Origin: VGBV01 sp963780395
GTDB lineage: Bacteria; Actinomycetota; Thermoleophilia; Solirubrobacterales; 70-9
Direction of reading: 5' to 3'
DNA: 64,000 bases
Assembly: GCA_963780395.1 (NCBI GenBank)
Contig: CAWABY010000004.1
Coordinates: forward strand, 124,001-188,000
The notes under the pieces are model-generated. The model saw only the letters and a list, made by a program, of their open reading frames with translations, searched no databases and had not been told where the DNA came from. The position numbers and the translations under genes were made by a program. Of this stretch, positions 1 through 7,711 are shown one piece after another; the stretch's first letter is position 1; each line of letters starts with the position of its first letter.

Positions 1-57
1 CAGGCGCCGGAGCACCGTCGCCGCGAAGTCCGAGGTGCCGAGGTAGGCGGTCCTCAA
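1..57 (-). CDS. fmt: Methionyl-tRNA formyltransferase, N-terminal fragment (runs off the left edge)
   Basis: Only the first 19 codons are in the window. They read from a TTG at 57 and encode LRTAYLGTSDFAATVLRRL, which matches the conserved amino terminus of Fmt (M-x-x-F-x-G-T-x-D-F-A). Fmt formylates initiator Met-tRNA. The start overlaps the stop codon of def (TTGA), the usual def-fmt coupling, so the pair that adds and later removes the formyl group is co-transcribed. Everything beyond the first strand and loop lies outside the window. Confidence 0.75.
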   Translation of the reverse strand, partial: MRTAYLGTSDFAATVLRRL

Positions 58-719
58 GCGACCGAGGAGGTCTCGGGCGCATCCGGGTCCCCCACGACAG
101 GCTCGCGCTCGGGCGCGTAGGTGCCGCCCTCGCGGAGGGCCCGCAGCGCGGCGCGGCGCTGCTCCTTGGGAGCGTGCTGGAGCATCAGCACCCCGTCGAG
201 GTGATCGATCTCGTGCTGGATCACCCGCGCCTCCAGGCCCGAGGCCTCGATCGCGAGCTCCTCGCCGCCGGGATCGACGGCGCTGACCCTGATGTACAGC
301 GGGCGCTCGACGTCGACGACCACGCCGGGCAGGCTGAGGCAGCCCTCTTCGGCGGTGACCAGATCCTGCTCGGAGGACCACTCGACTCGAGGGTTGACGA
401 GCGCCGTCACCGGGGCGTCCGAGCCCGCCTGGAAGACGAGGATGCGGCGCAGGATGCCGAGCTGGGTGGCGGCGAGGCCAACGCCCATCCCCTCCTGCAT
501 CAGGCTGCTCATGCGCTCCACCTCGGCGGCGAGGGCATCGTCGAACTCCTGCACCGGCGAGGCGACCGAGCGCAGCACCGGGTCGCCGAACTTGATCACC
601 TGGGCGAGGGCCACCTCGCGACGCTCGAGGCGCTCGGGATCGAGGCCCGCGGGGGCCTCGGACTCGGTCGCGAGCTCGTCCTCGGACGAGTCGTTCGTGC
701 GGGGGGCTTGCTCCGCCAT
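54..719 (-). CDS. def: Peptide deformylase
   Basis: Removes the formyl group from the N-terminal Met of nascent proteins; metal-dependent and cytoplasmic. The 221-residue product carries all three family motifs: GVGLAATQ near residues 79-86, EGCLS near 125-129 (metal-binding Cys) and HEIDH near 169-173 (two metal-binding His and the catalytic Glu). The ATG at 719 leaves an acidic extension of about 36 residues before the usual Def start; a GTG at 611 is an alternative start. The frame is continuous with the shifted frame of upstream priA, which makes a false PriA-Def fusion of 965 residues. A TAGACT -10-like hexamer 10 nt upstream of 719 supports a separate start. Confidence 0.93.
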   Translation of the reverse strand: MAEQAPRTNDSSEDELATESEAPAGLDPERLERREVALAQVIKFGDPVLRSVASPVQEFDDALAAEVERMSSLMQEGMGVGLAATQLGILRRILVFQAGSDAPVTALVNPRVEWSSEQDLVTAEEGCLSLPGVVVDVERPLYIRVSAVDPGGEELAIEASGLEARVIQHEIDHLDGVLMLQHAPKEQRRAALRALREGGTYAPEREPVVGDPDAPETSSVA

Positions 720-781
720 CTCCACTTCGAGTCTAAACGCGGCCCGCCACCGCTCGATCCCGCCTCGACGGACCCGAGGGG

Positions 782-2951
782 CTACTGCGGGTCCACGTCC
801 ACCGAGATCGCGACCTCGCCGAGACGCCGGCCCCGGACCGCCGCGGCGACCGCCTCGCGGACGGCGGCCACAGCGGAGCGCCGCTCGGAGGACTTCAGCA
901 GCAGCCTGCGGCGGTGCCTGCCGCGAAGCCGGAACAAGGGACGCCGGGCCCAGCAGGTCCACCCCGGGTTCGAGGCGCTCGGCGACGAGCTCGCGCAGCT
1001 CGCCCGCCGCGACATCGAGGCGCTCGGGGTCGGGCGAGGACAGCAGCACCTCGATCAGGTGCGAGTAGGGCGGGTAGCGCAGCTCGCGGCGGCGCTCCAG
1101 CTCCTCGGCCAGGAAGCCGGCCGAATCGTGACGCGCCCCGCGCCGGATGCTGGGGGCCTCTGGCGCCATCGTCTGCACCAGCACGCGGCCCCCGGCCGCG
1201 CCGCGGCCGCTGCGCCCCGCGAGCTGGGTGATCAGCGCGAAGGTGCGCTCCTCGGAGCGGAAGTCGGGCATGCGCAGGGTGCCGTCGGCGTCCAGCACCA
1301 CGCCCAGCGTGACCTCGGGGAAGTCGTGTCCCTTGGCCACCATCTGGGTGCCGACCAGGACGCCCGAGTCGGCGCGCTCGAAGCGGCTCAGCAGCTCGGC
1401 GTGGCCGCCGCCGGCGCTGTCGGAGTCGAGCCTGAAGACCTCGAGCGGGTCGAGCAGCCCGGCCAGCTCGGACTCGACCTTCTGGGTCCCGGCCCCAACG
1501 TGCGCGATCGTGACCGATCCGCAGTCGGGACAGCTCTGGGGCTTTGGCTCGGTGTGGCCGCAGTGGTGGCAGCGCAGCGCCCCGCTGCGATGCAGGACCA
1601 GGCTGACGTCGCACTCAGGGCATTCCCAGGCGCGGCCGCAGGAACGGCATGCGAGGTACGTGGACCAGCCCCGGCGGTTGATCAGGATGATCGCCTTGCC
1701 GCCGCTGCGCCGCAGCTCGGCGAGCGCCTCGACCGTCGAGGGGTGAAGCGGGCCGCGCACCCCGCCGCGCATGTCCAGCACCTCCACGGGCGGCAGCGGC
1801 AGGCCGTCCACTCGCTCGGGCAGCTCCAGGCGGCGCATCGCCTCCCAGCTCTCGGGCCGGGGGGTGGCGCTGCCCGCCACCAGCACGGCGCCTGCTTCAG
1901 CCGCGCGCCTGGCCGCCAGCTCGCGCGCGTCGTAGCGCGGATCGGACTCCTGCTTGTAGGAGGAGTCGTGCTCCTCGTCGATCACGATCAGCCCGAGATC
2001 GGCCACCGGGGCGAAGGCCGCCGAGCGCGGCCCCACGGCGATCCGGGCCTCGCCGGAGCGCAGCCGCCGCCATTCGTCGTACCGGGCTCCCGGCGGCATC
2101 CGGGAGTGCAACAGCGCCACCCGGTCACCGAAGCGCCGCCTGAAGCGCTCGGCGGTCTGCGGCGTCAGCGCGATCTCGGGGACCAGCACGATCGCGCCCA
2201 GGCCCCGCTCCAGGGCGGCCTGCGCGGAGGCGAGGTAGACCTCGGTCTTGCCCGAGCCCGTCACCCCGTGCAGCAACCACTCGCCGCCATTCCCGAGCGA
2301 GGATGCGATCGCCGCGGCGGCGCGACGCTGGGCGGCGTTCAGCCGGACGCCCTCACCGATGGCGCCCACCGCCACCGAGGCGGGCGCTCGCCGGCGCTCC
2401 ACCTCGCGCGTGACGACCAGCCCGCGGGACTCCAGGCGCCGCAGCGTCGCCCGATCCGAGCCCGCGGCATTGGCGAGGTCGCGCGCCGCCTTCGGGCCCG
2501 CCGCGAGGGCGCGCAGGACCGCCTTCTGCCGCAGGCCCAGCCGCTCACCCTCGGTGAGCGCCCGCTCGCCCGCCTCGGTGCGCTCGACCTCGAGCTCCAC
2601 CAGCGGCCGCACCCGCCTGGCCTCGGCCCCGCTCCCGGTTCCCGGGGGCAGCACCAGCCCGAGGCCCCGTGAAGGGGTCGAGCAATACTCCTCGCCCACC
2701 CAGCGCCCCAGCTCGACCAGCTCGGTCGGCACACCGGCCTCCAGGGCCTCGAACGGCTCGGCAAGCCGGGCGTCGGGCAGTTCGCTCGTCTCGGCGACCT
2801 CGACCACAACCGCCTTCACCCGGCGGCGCCCGAACGGGACCACCAGAACCGAGCCGATCCCGACGTCCTCCATCGACTCCGGCAGGCGGTAGTCGAACGG
2901 CCCCCGGACGCTGCGGGTGCTCAGTAGCGGCTCAACCTTGGCGATCGCCAT
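782..2951 (-). CDS. priA: Primosomal helicase PriA, interrupted by a frameshift near 941
   Basis: Replication-restart helicase (superfamily 2). Visible features are an N-terminal DNA-binding region, Walker A GVTGSGKTE near residue 230, a DEEH box near residue 320, and four CxxC pairs near residues 430-475 (CRSC, CPEC, CHHC, CPDC) that form the PriA zinc site. The frame is lost near 938-942, within LLGPAS. One extra base there moves the conserved C-terminus (LFRLRGRHRRRLLLK, ending SVDVDPQ at 782) into another frame, so the downstream read-through into def is artificial. Because PriA is conserved and single-copy, a sequence error is the likely cause. The ATG at 2951 lies 8 nt after a TAGATT -10 element, so the transcript is probably leaderless. 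Confidence 0.85.
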
Positions 2952-3004
2952 CCGCTCCGAATCTACGGCGAGGATCGGCGGTACGAAAGAAGTAGGCTGG
3001 CGCC
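2952..3004. promoter_or_regulatory. Divergent promoter region for priA and the PH-domain gene
   Basis: A 53-bp gap between divergent starts. The minus strand has TAGATT at 2960-2965, 8 nt before the priA ATG. The plus strand has TAGGCT at 2993-2998, 6 nt before the GTG at 3005. Both distances place the transcription start at or next to the start codon, with no Shine-Dalgarno sequence, so both transcripts are predicted leaderless. No clear -35 box is visible. Confidence 0.5.
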
Positions 3005-3490
3005 GTGGACCTGCAGTCCGGGGAGAGGATCATCTACCAGGGGCACCCGTCCTGGCGGGCGATCCTCGGCTTCTACCTGGCCGGCTTCGCGATCGCGATC
3101 GGCGTCGGCTTCGTGGTCACGCTCCCCGAAAGCACCAGCACGGGTGTGATCGTGGCCGCGGCGATCGCCGGCATCACCGTGCTCGCGGGCCTAGTCAAGC
3201 GCATCGCGACCGTCTACACGATCACCGACCGCCGCCTCAACATCAAGCGCGGGATCATCGCCCGCAAGGTGCAGGAGACGAGGCTGCAGCGAGTCCAGAA
3301 CGTCAACTTCAACCAGGGGGTCTATGAGCGGGTGATGCAGATCGGCGACGTCGAGTTCACGACCGCCGGCACCGAGGAGTCCAACTTCGTCTTCGCGGGC
3401 GTGGCACAGCCGGAGCAGGTGGTCGAGCAAGTCGACCGTGCAACCCACGCGGTCACGGGACTGGACGGGAGCACGGAGGCGCGAGCCTGA
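3005..3490 (+). CDS. Bacterial PH-domain (bPH2/DUF304-type) membrane protein
   Basis: A 161-residue protein. It has a short head (DLQSGERIIYQGHPSWRAI), two hydrophobic segments near residues 18-38 and 44-63, then a soluble domain with the bPH2 signature VYTITDRRLNIKRGII and a following R-V-Q-N-V-N-F strand. Family members are small inner-membrane proteins with a cytoplasmic pleckstrin-like fold; their ligands are generally unknown. The GTG start at 3005 sits 6 nt after a TAGGCT -10 box, so the transcript is likely leaderless. It is divergent from priA and convergent with the AbiEi-like gene, with a hairpin between the stops. A specific role cannot be assigned. Confidence 0.8.
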   Translation: MDLQSGERIIYQGHPSWRAILGFYLAGFAIAIGVGFVVTLPESTSTGVIVAAAIAGITVLAGLVKRIATVYTITDRRLNIKRGIIARKVQETRLQRVQNVNFNQGVYERVMQIGDVEFTTAGTEESNFVFAGVAQPEQVVEQVDRATHAVTGLDGSTEARA

Positions 3491-3491
3491 C

Positions 3492-3522
3492 GGGGGCTGG
3501 CCGAGGAGGGCCGAGAGCCCCC
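3492..3522. terminator. Hairpin between convergent genes
   Basis: GGGGGCT (3492-3498) pairs perfectly with AGCCCCC (3516-3522), and an inner GGCC/GGCC pairing lies in the loop. It sits exactly between the stop codons of two convergent genes, so it probably serves both directions. There is no T-tract, which is common for terminators in high-GC actinobacteria. Confidence 0.55.
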
Positions 3523-3523
3523 G

Positions 3524-4438
3524 CTAAGCGCCGAGGGCGCGGCGGAGCCGGTGGACCACGACGCCGGGCCGCCTGATCACGTCCCACCAAGTGAAGCGCA
3601 TCGTCCGGAAGCCCGCGGCGACGAGCATTGTGTCGCGGTCGCGATCATCCTGGAAGCCGCGACGGGTGTCGTGGAAGGCGCGGCCGTCGAGCTCGACGAC
3701 GAGCGCAGCGTGAGGCCAGAGGAAGTCCACGGTGAGGCCGAGGAGCTGCGCGTTGACAAGCGGCGGCGGGATGTCCCGTTCCCGGCACAGGAGCAGAAAG
3801 CGCTCCTCCAGCTCGGAGCGGGTGAGGGTTGAGCCGGCGGTGTGACTGGCGAGAAGGGCTCGCAGGGATGAGGGAAGCTGCCTGGTGCCGGCACCAACAC
3901 CTGCATCGAAGACGGCCGGGTTCAGGAGGCGGTGGCGGTCCGCTTCGTCGAGGATGCGCTCCAGGCGGCGATCCCTCAATCCGGCCCGCGCGAGGTCGAC
4001 GATCGTGCGGGCGGGGCCCGTCACGGGGATGCCGTCCCGTTCGTGGCAGTCCTCCTCGACGAGGGTCGTGGAGCGGTGGAGTTCGATGCCGGCATGGCCG
4101 CGTCGGCCGCCAGTACCGGGGACGGTGACCTGAACGTCACCCCGTTTCGGAGTTGTGAGCTTCCAGAGGGCTGCGGCGGAATGGTGGCTCAGGAGGGTGC
4201 CCTCGCCAGCGGCCAGGACCGCCGCGAGCCAGCGACCCCTCCAGGAGAGCCTGCCGGGACCGACCGCGTAAACCCCTCGGTGAAGGCGGATGAGCCATCC
4301 GGCCGCCGCTCGGGCAAGCGCCTGGTCGTCCGAAACGCCGAGCTCGACCAACTGGCGGCGAGCGACGACCCCGTGCTGTCGCCGAGCCAGCTTCAGCATC
4401 GCCTCGACAGCAGGCTCCTTGGCGCGTCTTCGGGGCAT
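3524..4438 (-). CDS. AbiEi-antitoxin-like N-terminal domain fused to a DUF559 endonuclease-like domain
   Basis: A 304-residue protein. The N-terminal part (about 10-150) resembles AbiEi-type type IV antitoxin domains: a winged helix starting VARRQLVELGVSDDQALA, followed by RLHRGVYAVG. The C-terminal part (about 200-300) resembles the restriction-endonuclease-like DUF559 fold (VDFLWPHAALVVELDGRAFH, then a D-R-D-R run and FRTMRFTWWDV); the acidic D, E-x-D pattern is the expected nuclease core. This architecture is common in actinobacteria, usually without an AbiEii toxin, and none is adjacent here. The function is therefore unknown; it may be a lone defence or stress protein. The ATG lies in the loop of a strong palindrome (4418-4458). 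Confidence 0.75.
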   Translation of the reverse strand: MPRRRAKEPAVEAMLKLARRQHGVVARRQLVELGVSDDQALARAAAGWLIRLHRGVYAVGPGRLSWRGRWLAAVLAAGEGTLLSHHSAAALWKLTTPKRGDVQVTVPGTGGRRGHAGIELHRSTTLVEEDCHERDGIPVTGPARTIVDLARAGLRDRRLERILDEADRHRLLNPAVFDAGVGAGTRQLPSSLRALLASHTAGSTLTRSELEERFLLLCRERDIPPPLVNAQLLGLTVDFLWPHAALVVELDGRAFHDTRRGFQDDRDRDTMLVAAGFRTMRFTWWDVIRRPGVVVHRLRRALGA

Positions 4439-4458
4439 TGCCCCGAGAAAGCGCCAAG
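4418..4458. repeat. REP-like palindrome, copy A
   Basis: Left arm 4418-4436 (CTTGGCGCGTCTTCGGGGC) and right arm 4440-4458 pair at 16 of 19 positions around a 3-nt loop. The core TTGGCGC...GCGCCAA is shared with copy B at 4493 and copy C at 59067. The element covers the start codon of the AbiEi/DUF559 gene: the ATG (4438-4436) is in the loop. Confidence 0.65.
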
Positions 4459-4492
4459 CCGGCTCCGTTTCGCCCCCTCAGGGCATCCACTT

Positions 4493-4527
4493 GGCGCTTT
4501 TTCGGGTCATGGCCCCGAATAGGCGCC
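4493..4527. repeat. REP-like palindrome, copy B
   Basis: Arms GGCGCTTTTTCGGG (4493-4506) and CCCGAATAGGCGCC (4514-4527) pair at 12 of 14 positions. The element lies in the 99-bp gap between metK (stop at 4538) and the AbiEi/DUF559 start, 35 bp from copy A, so the two form a paired unit like a BIME. It could also act as the metK terminator. Confidence 0.6.
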
Positions 4528-4537
4528 TGGCAGCGAT

Positions 4538-5782
4538 CTAGGCGGGCGCCTCGGCCTTCGTCCCGAGTCCGGCCGCCTGGCGCAGGTCATCGGCGCGGTC
4601 GGTGCGCTCCCAGGTGAAGTCGGCGTCCTCGCGGCCGAAGTGGCCATAGGCCGCCGTCTTCTGGAAGATCGGGCGGTGTAGGTCCAGGTAGCGGCGGAAG
4701 GCCGCCGGGCGCAGGTCGAAGTGCTCTTCCACGAGCTTGGCGATCTGGTGGTCGGAGAGCTTGCCGGTGCCGAAGGTCTGCACCATCACCGAGACCGGGT
4801 GCGCGACGCCGATCGCGTATGCGACCTGGACCTCGCAGCGGTCGGCGAGCCCGGCCGCGACCACGTTCTTGGCGACGTAGCGCGCCGCGTAGGCGGCGGA
4901 GCGGTCGACCTTGGAGGGGTCCTTGCCGCTGAAGGCGCCGCCGCCATGACGCGCGGCGCCGCCGTAGGTGTCGACGATGATCTTGCGGCCGGTCAGCCCG
5001 GCGTCGCCGACGGGGCCGCCGATCACGAACTTGCCGGTGGGGTTCACCATCAGGTTCTCCAGCAACTCGGCCTCGGTGAACAGCTCCTTGTAGTCGGCGT
5101 GCAGGACCGGCTCGACCACGTGCTCCCAGAGGTCGTTGCGGATCATCTGCTCGCCCGCCTCCTCGCGGTGCTGGGTGGAGATCAGTACCTTGCAGATCTC
5201 GACTGGGCGCTCGTTCTCGTAGCGGATGGTGACCTGGGTCTTGCCGTCAGGCCCGAGGTAGGGGATGACTTCCGCCTTGCGCACGTCGGCCAACTGGCGG
5301 GCGAGCTGGTGGGCGACCTGAATCGGCATCGGCATCAATGCCTTGGTCTCGCGGGACGCGTAGCCGAACATCATTCCCTGGTCGCCGGCGCCCGCCTCGT
5401 CCAGCTCGTCGCCCGAGCCTCCCTCCCGCTGCTCCAGGCCCTTGTTCACGCCCTGGGCGATGTCGGGGGACTGCTCGTCGATCGCCGTCAGAACCGCGCA
5501 GGCCTTGTGGTCGAAGCCGTAGTGAGGATCGTCGTAGCCGATCTTCTCGATCGTCTCGCGGGCGATGGTCGGGATGTCGACGTAGGTCTCGGTCGTGATC
5601 TCGCCCGAGACGACGACCAGGCCGGTGTTGACCAGCGTCTCGCAGGCGACGCGGCCGGTGGGGTCCTCGGCCATGACCGCGTCCAGGACGCCGTCGGAGA
5701 TCTGGTCGCAGATCTTGTCCGGGTGGCCCTCGGTCACGGACTCCGAGGTGAACAGGTACTCGTTCTCAGAAAGCTCTTTCAT
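4538..5782 (-). CDS. metK: S-adenosylmethionine synthetase
   Basis: Makes S-adenosylmethionine from methionine and ATP. The 414-residue length is normal. Hallmarks are SVTEGHPDKICDQISD at the N-terminus, the hexapeptide GAGDQG with MFGYA following it (ATP binding), and the P-loop-like GGGAFSGKDPSKVDRS. The ATG at 5782 is preceded by GGGAGAG, an adequate Shine-Dalgarno sequence. Only 35 bp separate it from the upstream DUF3352 gene, which is read in the same direction. That gap is too short for a SAM riboswitch and I see none. All signature residues appear intact and there is no frameshift. Confidence 0.97.
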   Translation of the reverse strand: MKELSENEYLFTSESVTEGHPDKICDQISDGVLDAVMAEDPTGRVACETLVNTGLVVVSGEITTETYVDIPTIARETIEKIGYDDPHYGFDHKACAVLTAIDEQSPDIAQGVNKGLEQREGGSGDELDEAGAGDQGMMFGYASRETKALMPMPIQVAHQLARQLADVRKAEVIPYLGPDGKTQVTIRYENERPVEICKVLISTQHREEAGEQMIRNDLWEHVVEPVLHADYKELFTEAELLENLMVNPTGKFVIGGPVGDAGLTGRKIIVDTYGGAARHGGGAFSGKDPSKVDRSAAYAARYVAKNVVAAGLADRCEVQVAYAIGVAHPVSVMVQTFGTGKLSDHQIAKLVEEHFDLRPAAFRRYLDLHRPIFQKTAAYGHFGREDADFTWERTDRADDLRQAAGLGTKAEAPA

Positions 5783-5817
5783 CTCTCTCCCGATGGGAAT
5801 GCTGGGTCAAGGATGCC

Positions 5818-7683
5818 CTAGTCGAGTGCAAGGAACAGTTCAGAGCGGATCTCCTCGTCGTCGCCGTTGACGGCGAGGGCGGCCGAGGTGGCGTTTTCGA
5901 ACAGCACGCTCAAGTTCGCGAAGAATGGATCCTCGACCAGATCGGTCCTCGTGACCTGGCCGAAGAGCTCGTCGAGGTTCAGGAAGACTAACGCCGAGAC
6001 CTCGTCGGGAAGTTCGTCGGTGGCCCGCTGGAACGGCTCGGAGTCCTCCAGCCCGCCCTCCCCGAGCACCTGCTCGACGCCCGCGGGATCGGTGCTGATC
6101 ACGAGCTTGTCGTCAAAGACCGCGTAGGCGAGGTTGACCGTCGGTGACGCCTGCACCGAGCGCACGGGCACGCCGTCGATCTCCTGCTCCTCGAAGCGCG
6201 GTACCTGCCCGCCCCCTCCGAGCGCGCGCAGCAGCGGGCGCTGGAGCTTCGCCAGCGCCTGGGCCGCCTGGTCCGTATCGACCCCGTCGACGATCAGGCT
6301 GGCGAAGGGGACGCCGTCGGTGGGCTCGGCGACCAGCGCCGCCTGCCCGCCCAGCGCGGGCAGCAGCTCGCTCAGCGGGTCCACCCCGGCCTGCGCACGC
6401 AGCCGGCGGGAGAGGCCGCGCAACGAGCCCGCCAGGCCGCCCCCTCCCGCCGTGCGGTCCAGCAGCTCGGCCAGGGTCGGGCCCACCTCGCCGACGCCCG
6501 CGTAGGCGATCGAGCGCGCTCCGGCCTCGCCGGTCAGGGTCGGCTCGAAGGTGGGCAGCTCCGAGAAGAACGACGGGTTCTGCTTCAGCAGCTCCGGGTT
6601 GAGGCTGCTGACCAGCTCGAGCTCGATGCCGTCCTCCTTGGCGACCGCGGCCGCCGCCAGGCCGTCGGTCGCGCCGTAGTCGACGAAGGTCTCGAGCTGC
6701 GTGGCGGCCCCGGCGCGCCCGGCGAGGAGCCGCTGCACCCCGGAGCGCGACATGTAGAGCTCGGCGAAGCGGGACTCGGGCAGCTCCTCGCGGACGGTCT
6801 GCTCCTCTGGGCTTCCCTCCAGCGCCGGGGCGTCCCCGGAGGCGGCGTTGATGGATGCGCGCACGGCCGGCACCTCGCCAAAGACGAGGGAGTCCTGCAC
6901 CAATGCGGCCGCGAAGCCTTCTGGGTACACGCTCATCTCCTCGTCGCCGACCGTCACGGTCTTGACGTCGCCGGCGGGGGCGACCCTGGCGAGGAAGGCC
7001 TCGGCGCCGGCCTGGTCCTCCACCCCGGCGACGAAGGCCGGCAGCGAGCGCTTACCCGGGCCAGGCAGCAGCGTCAGCGCCAGGTCGCGCTCGGCCCACG
7101 GCAGCACGTCCTCGGAAATGTCGATCGGCGTGCCCGAGGGCGTCGGCAGCGCGCCTGGCACCTCTGCCGCCAGGATCGTGCGCAGGTCCGAGAGCCGCTC
7201 GAACGCCTCGCCGCTGCGCTCGAACTGATCGGATCCTTCGTCGATGGTCAGGTGGGCATACAGGAGCGCGTCCGCGGGGACCAGCTCGAAGGACTTCTCG
7301 GACGGCGCGCACTCCTTGACCGAGAGCTGACAGGGCCCGACCGGCACCACCCTGATCAGCAGCACCAGGAAGAGCAGGGTCGCCCCGGCCGCGATCGCGA
7401 CCCTGCCCCAGATCGGGCTCTTCTGCCAGAGGTCCCCGAGGCGCTCGCCGGCCGCGCCCAGGCCCCTGCCTGCGGCCTGAAGCTTCTCGCGCAGCCAGTA
7501 GCCGACCGCCTTGAGCCGGGTCGAGAGGCGGAACCAGAGGTCTTCCGACGGGTCCTTGGACTCGGCCTCCTTCTGATCGTCGGGCTTCGCGGCCTCGTTC
7601 TCGGTCGTCACCGGCTCGCCCGAGCCGGGCGAATCCTTTGACCCCGGGGCCTTCGGCCCCTCCTTTCCGCCCGAACTCTCCAC
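5818..7683 (-). CDS. DUF3352 single-pass membrane protein
   Basis: A 621-residue protein. It has a charged, Pro/Glu/Lys-rich cytoplasmic head of about 90 residues, one transmembrane helix near residues 95-115 (VAIAAGATLLFLVLLIRVVPV), and a large extracytoplasmic region that matches the DUF3352 pattern (ELVPADALLYAHLTI; later LAYAVFDDKLVISTDPAGV). DUF3352 proteins are widespread in Thermoleophilia and cyanobacteria, and their function is not known. The GTG at 7683 lies 9 nt after a TATAAG -10-like hexamer. It sits between der-cmk and metK, which gives no clear functional hint. Confidence 0.75.
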   Translation of the reverse strand: MESSGGKEGPKAPGSKDSPGSGEPVTTENEAAKPDDQKEAESKDPSEDLWFRLSTRLKAVGYWLREKLQAAGRGLGAAGERLGDLWQKSPIWGRVAIAAGATLLFLVLLIRVVPVGPCQLSVKECAPSEKSFELVPADALLYAHLTIDEGSDQFERSGEAFERLSDLRTILAAEVPGALPTPSGTPIDISEDVLPWAERDLALTLLPGPGKRSLPAFVAGVEDQAGAEAFLARVAPAGDVKTVTVGDEEMSVYPEGFAAALVQDSLVFGEVPAVRASINAASGDAPALEGSPEEQTVREELPESRFAELYMSRSGVQRLLAGRAGAATQLETFVDYGATDGLAAAAVAKEDGIELELVSSLNPELLKQNPSFFSELPTFEPTLTGEAGARSIAYAGVGEVGPTLAELLDRTAGGGGLAGSLRGLSRRLRAQAGVDPLSELLPALGGQAALVAEPTDGVPFASLIVDGVDTDQAAQALAKLQRPLLRALGGGGQVPRFEEQEIDGVPVRSVQASPTVNLAYAVFDDKLVISTDPAGVEQVLGEGGLEDSEPFQRATDELPDEVSALVFLNLDELFGQVTRTDLVEDPFFANLSVLFENATSAALAVNGDDEEIRSELFLALD

Positions 7684-7711
7684 CAGCCGCCTCTTATAGC
7701 GGGCGCATCGC

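Noticed and set aside
174..2672. Very long open frame on the plus strand (over 800 codons) opposite priA and def
   Set aside because: It is the antisense shadow of priA/def in GC-rich DNA, has low-complexity composition with no recognisable motif, and the minus-strand genes carry clear family signatures.
5783..5817. SAM riboswitch ahead of metK
   Set aside because: Only 35 bp lie between metK and the upstream gene, too short for any SAM-sensing class. A Shine-Dalgarno sequence explains the visible motif.
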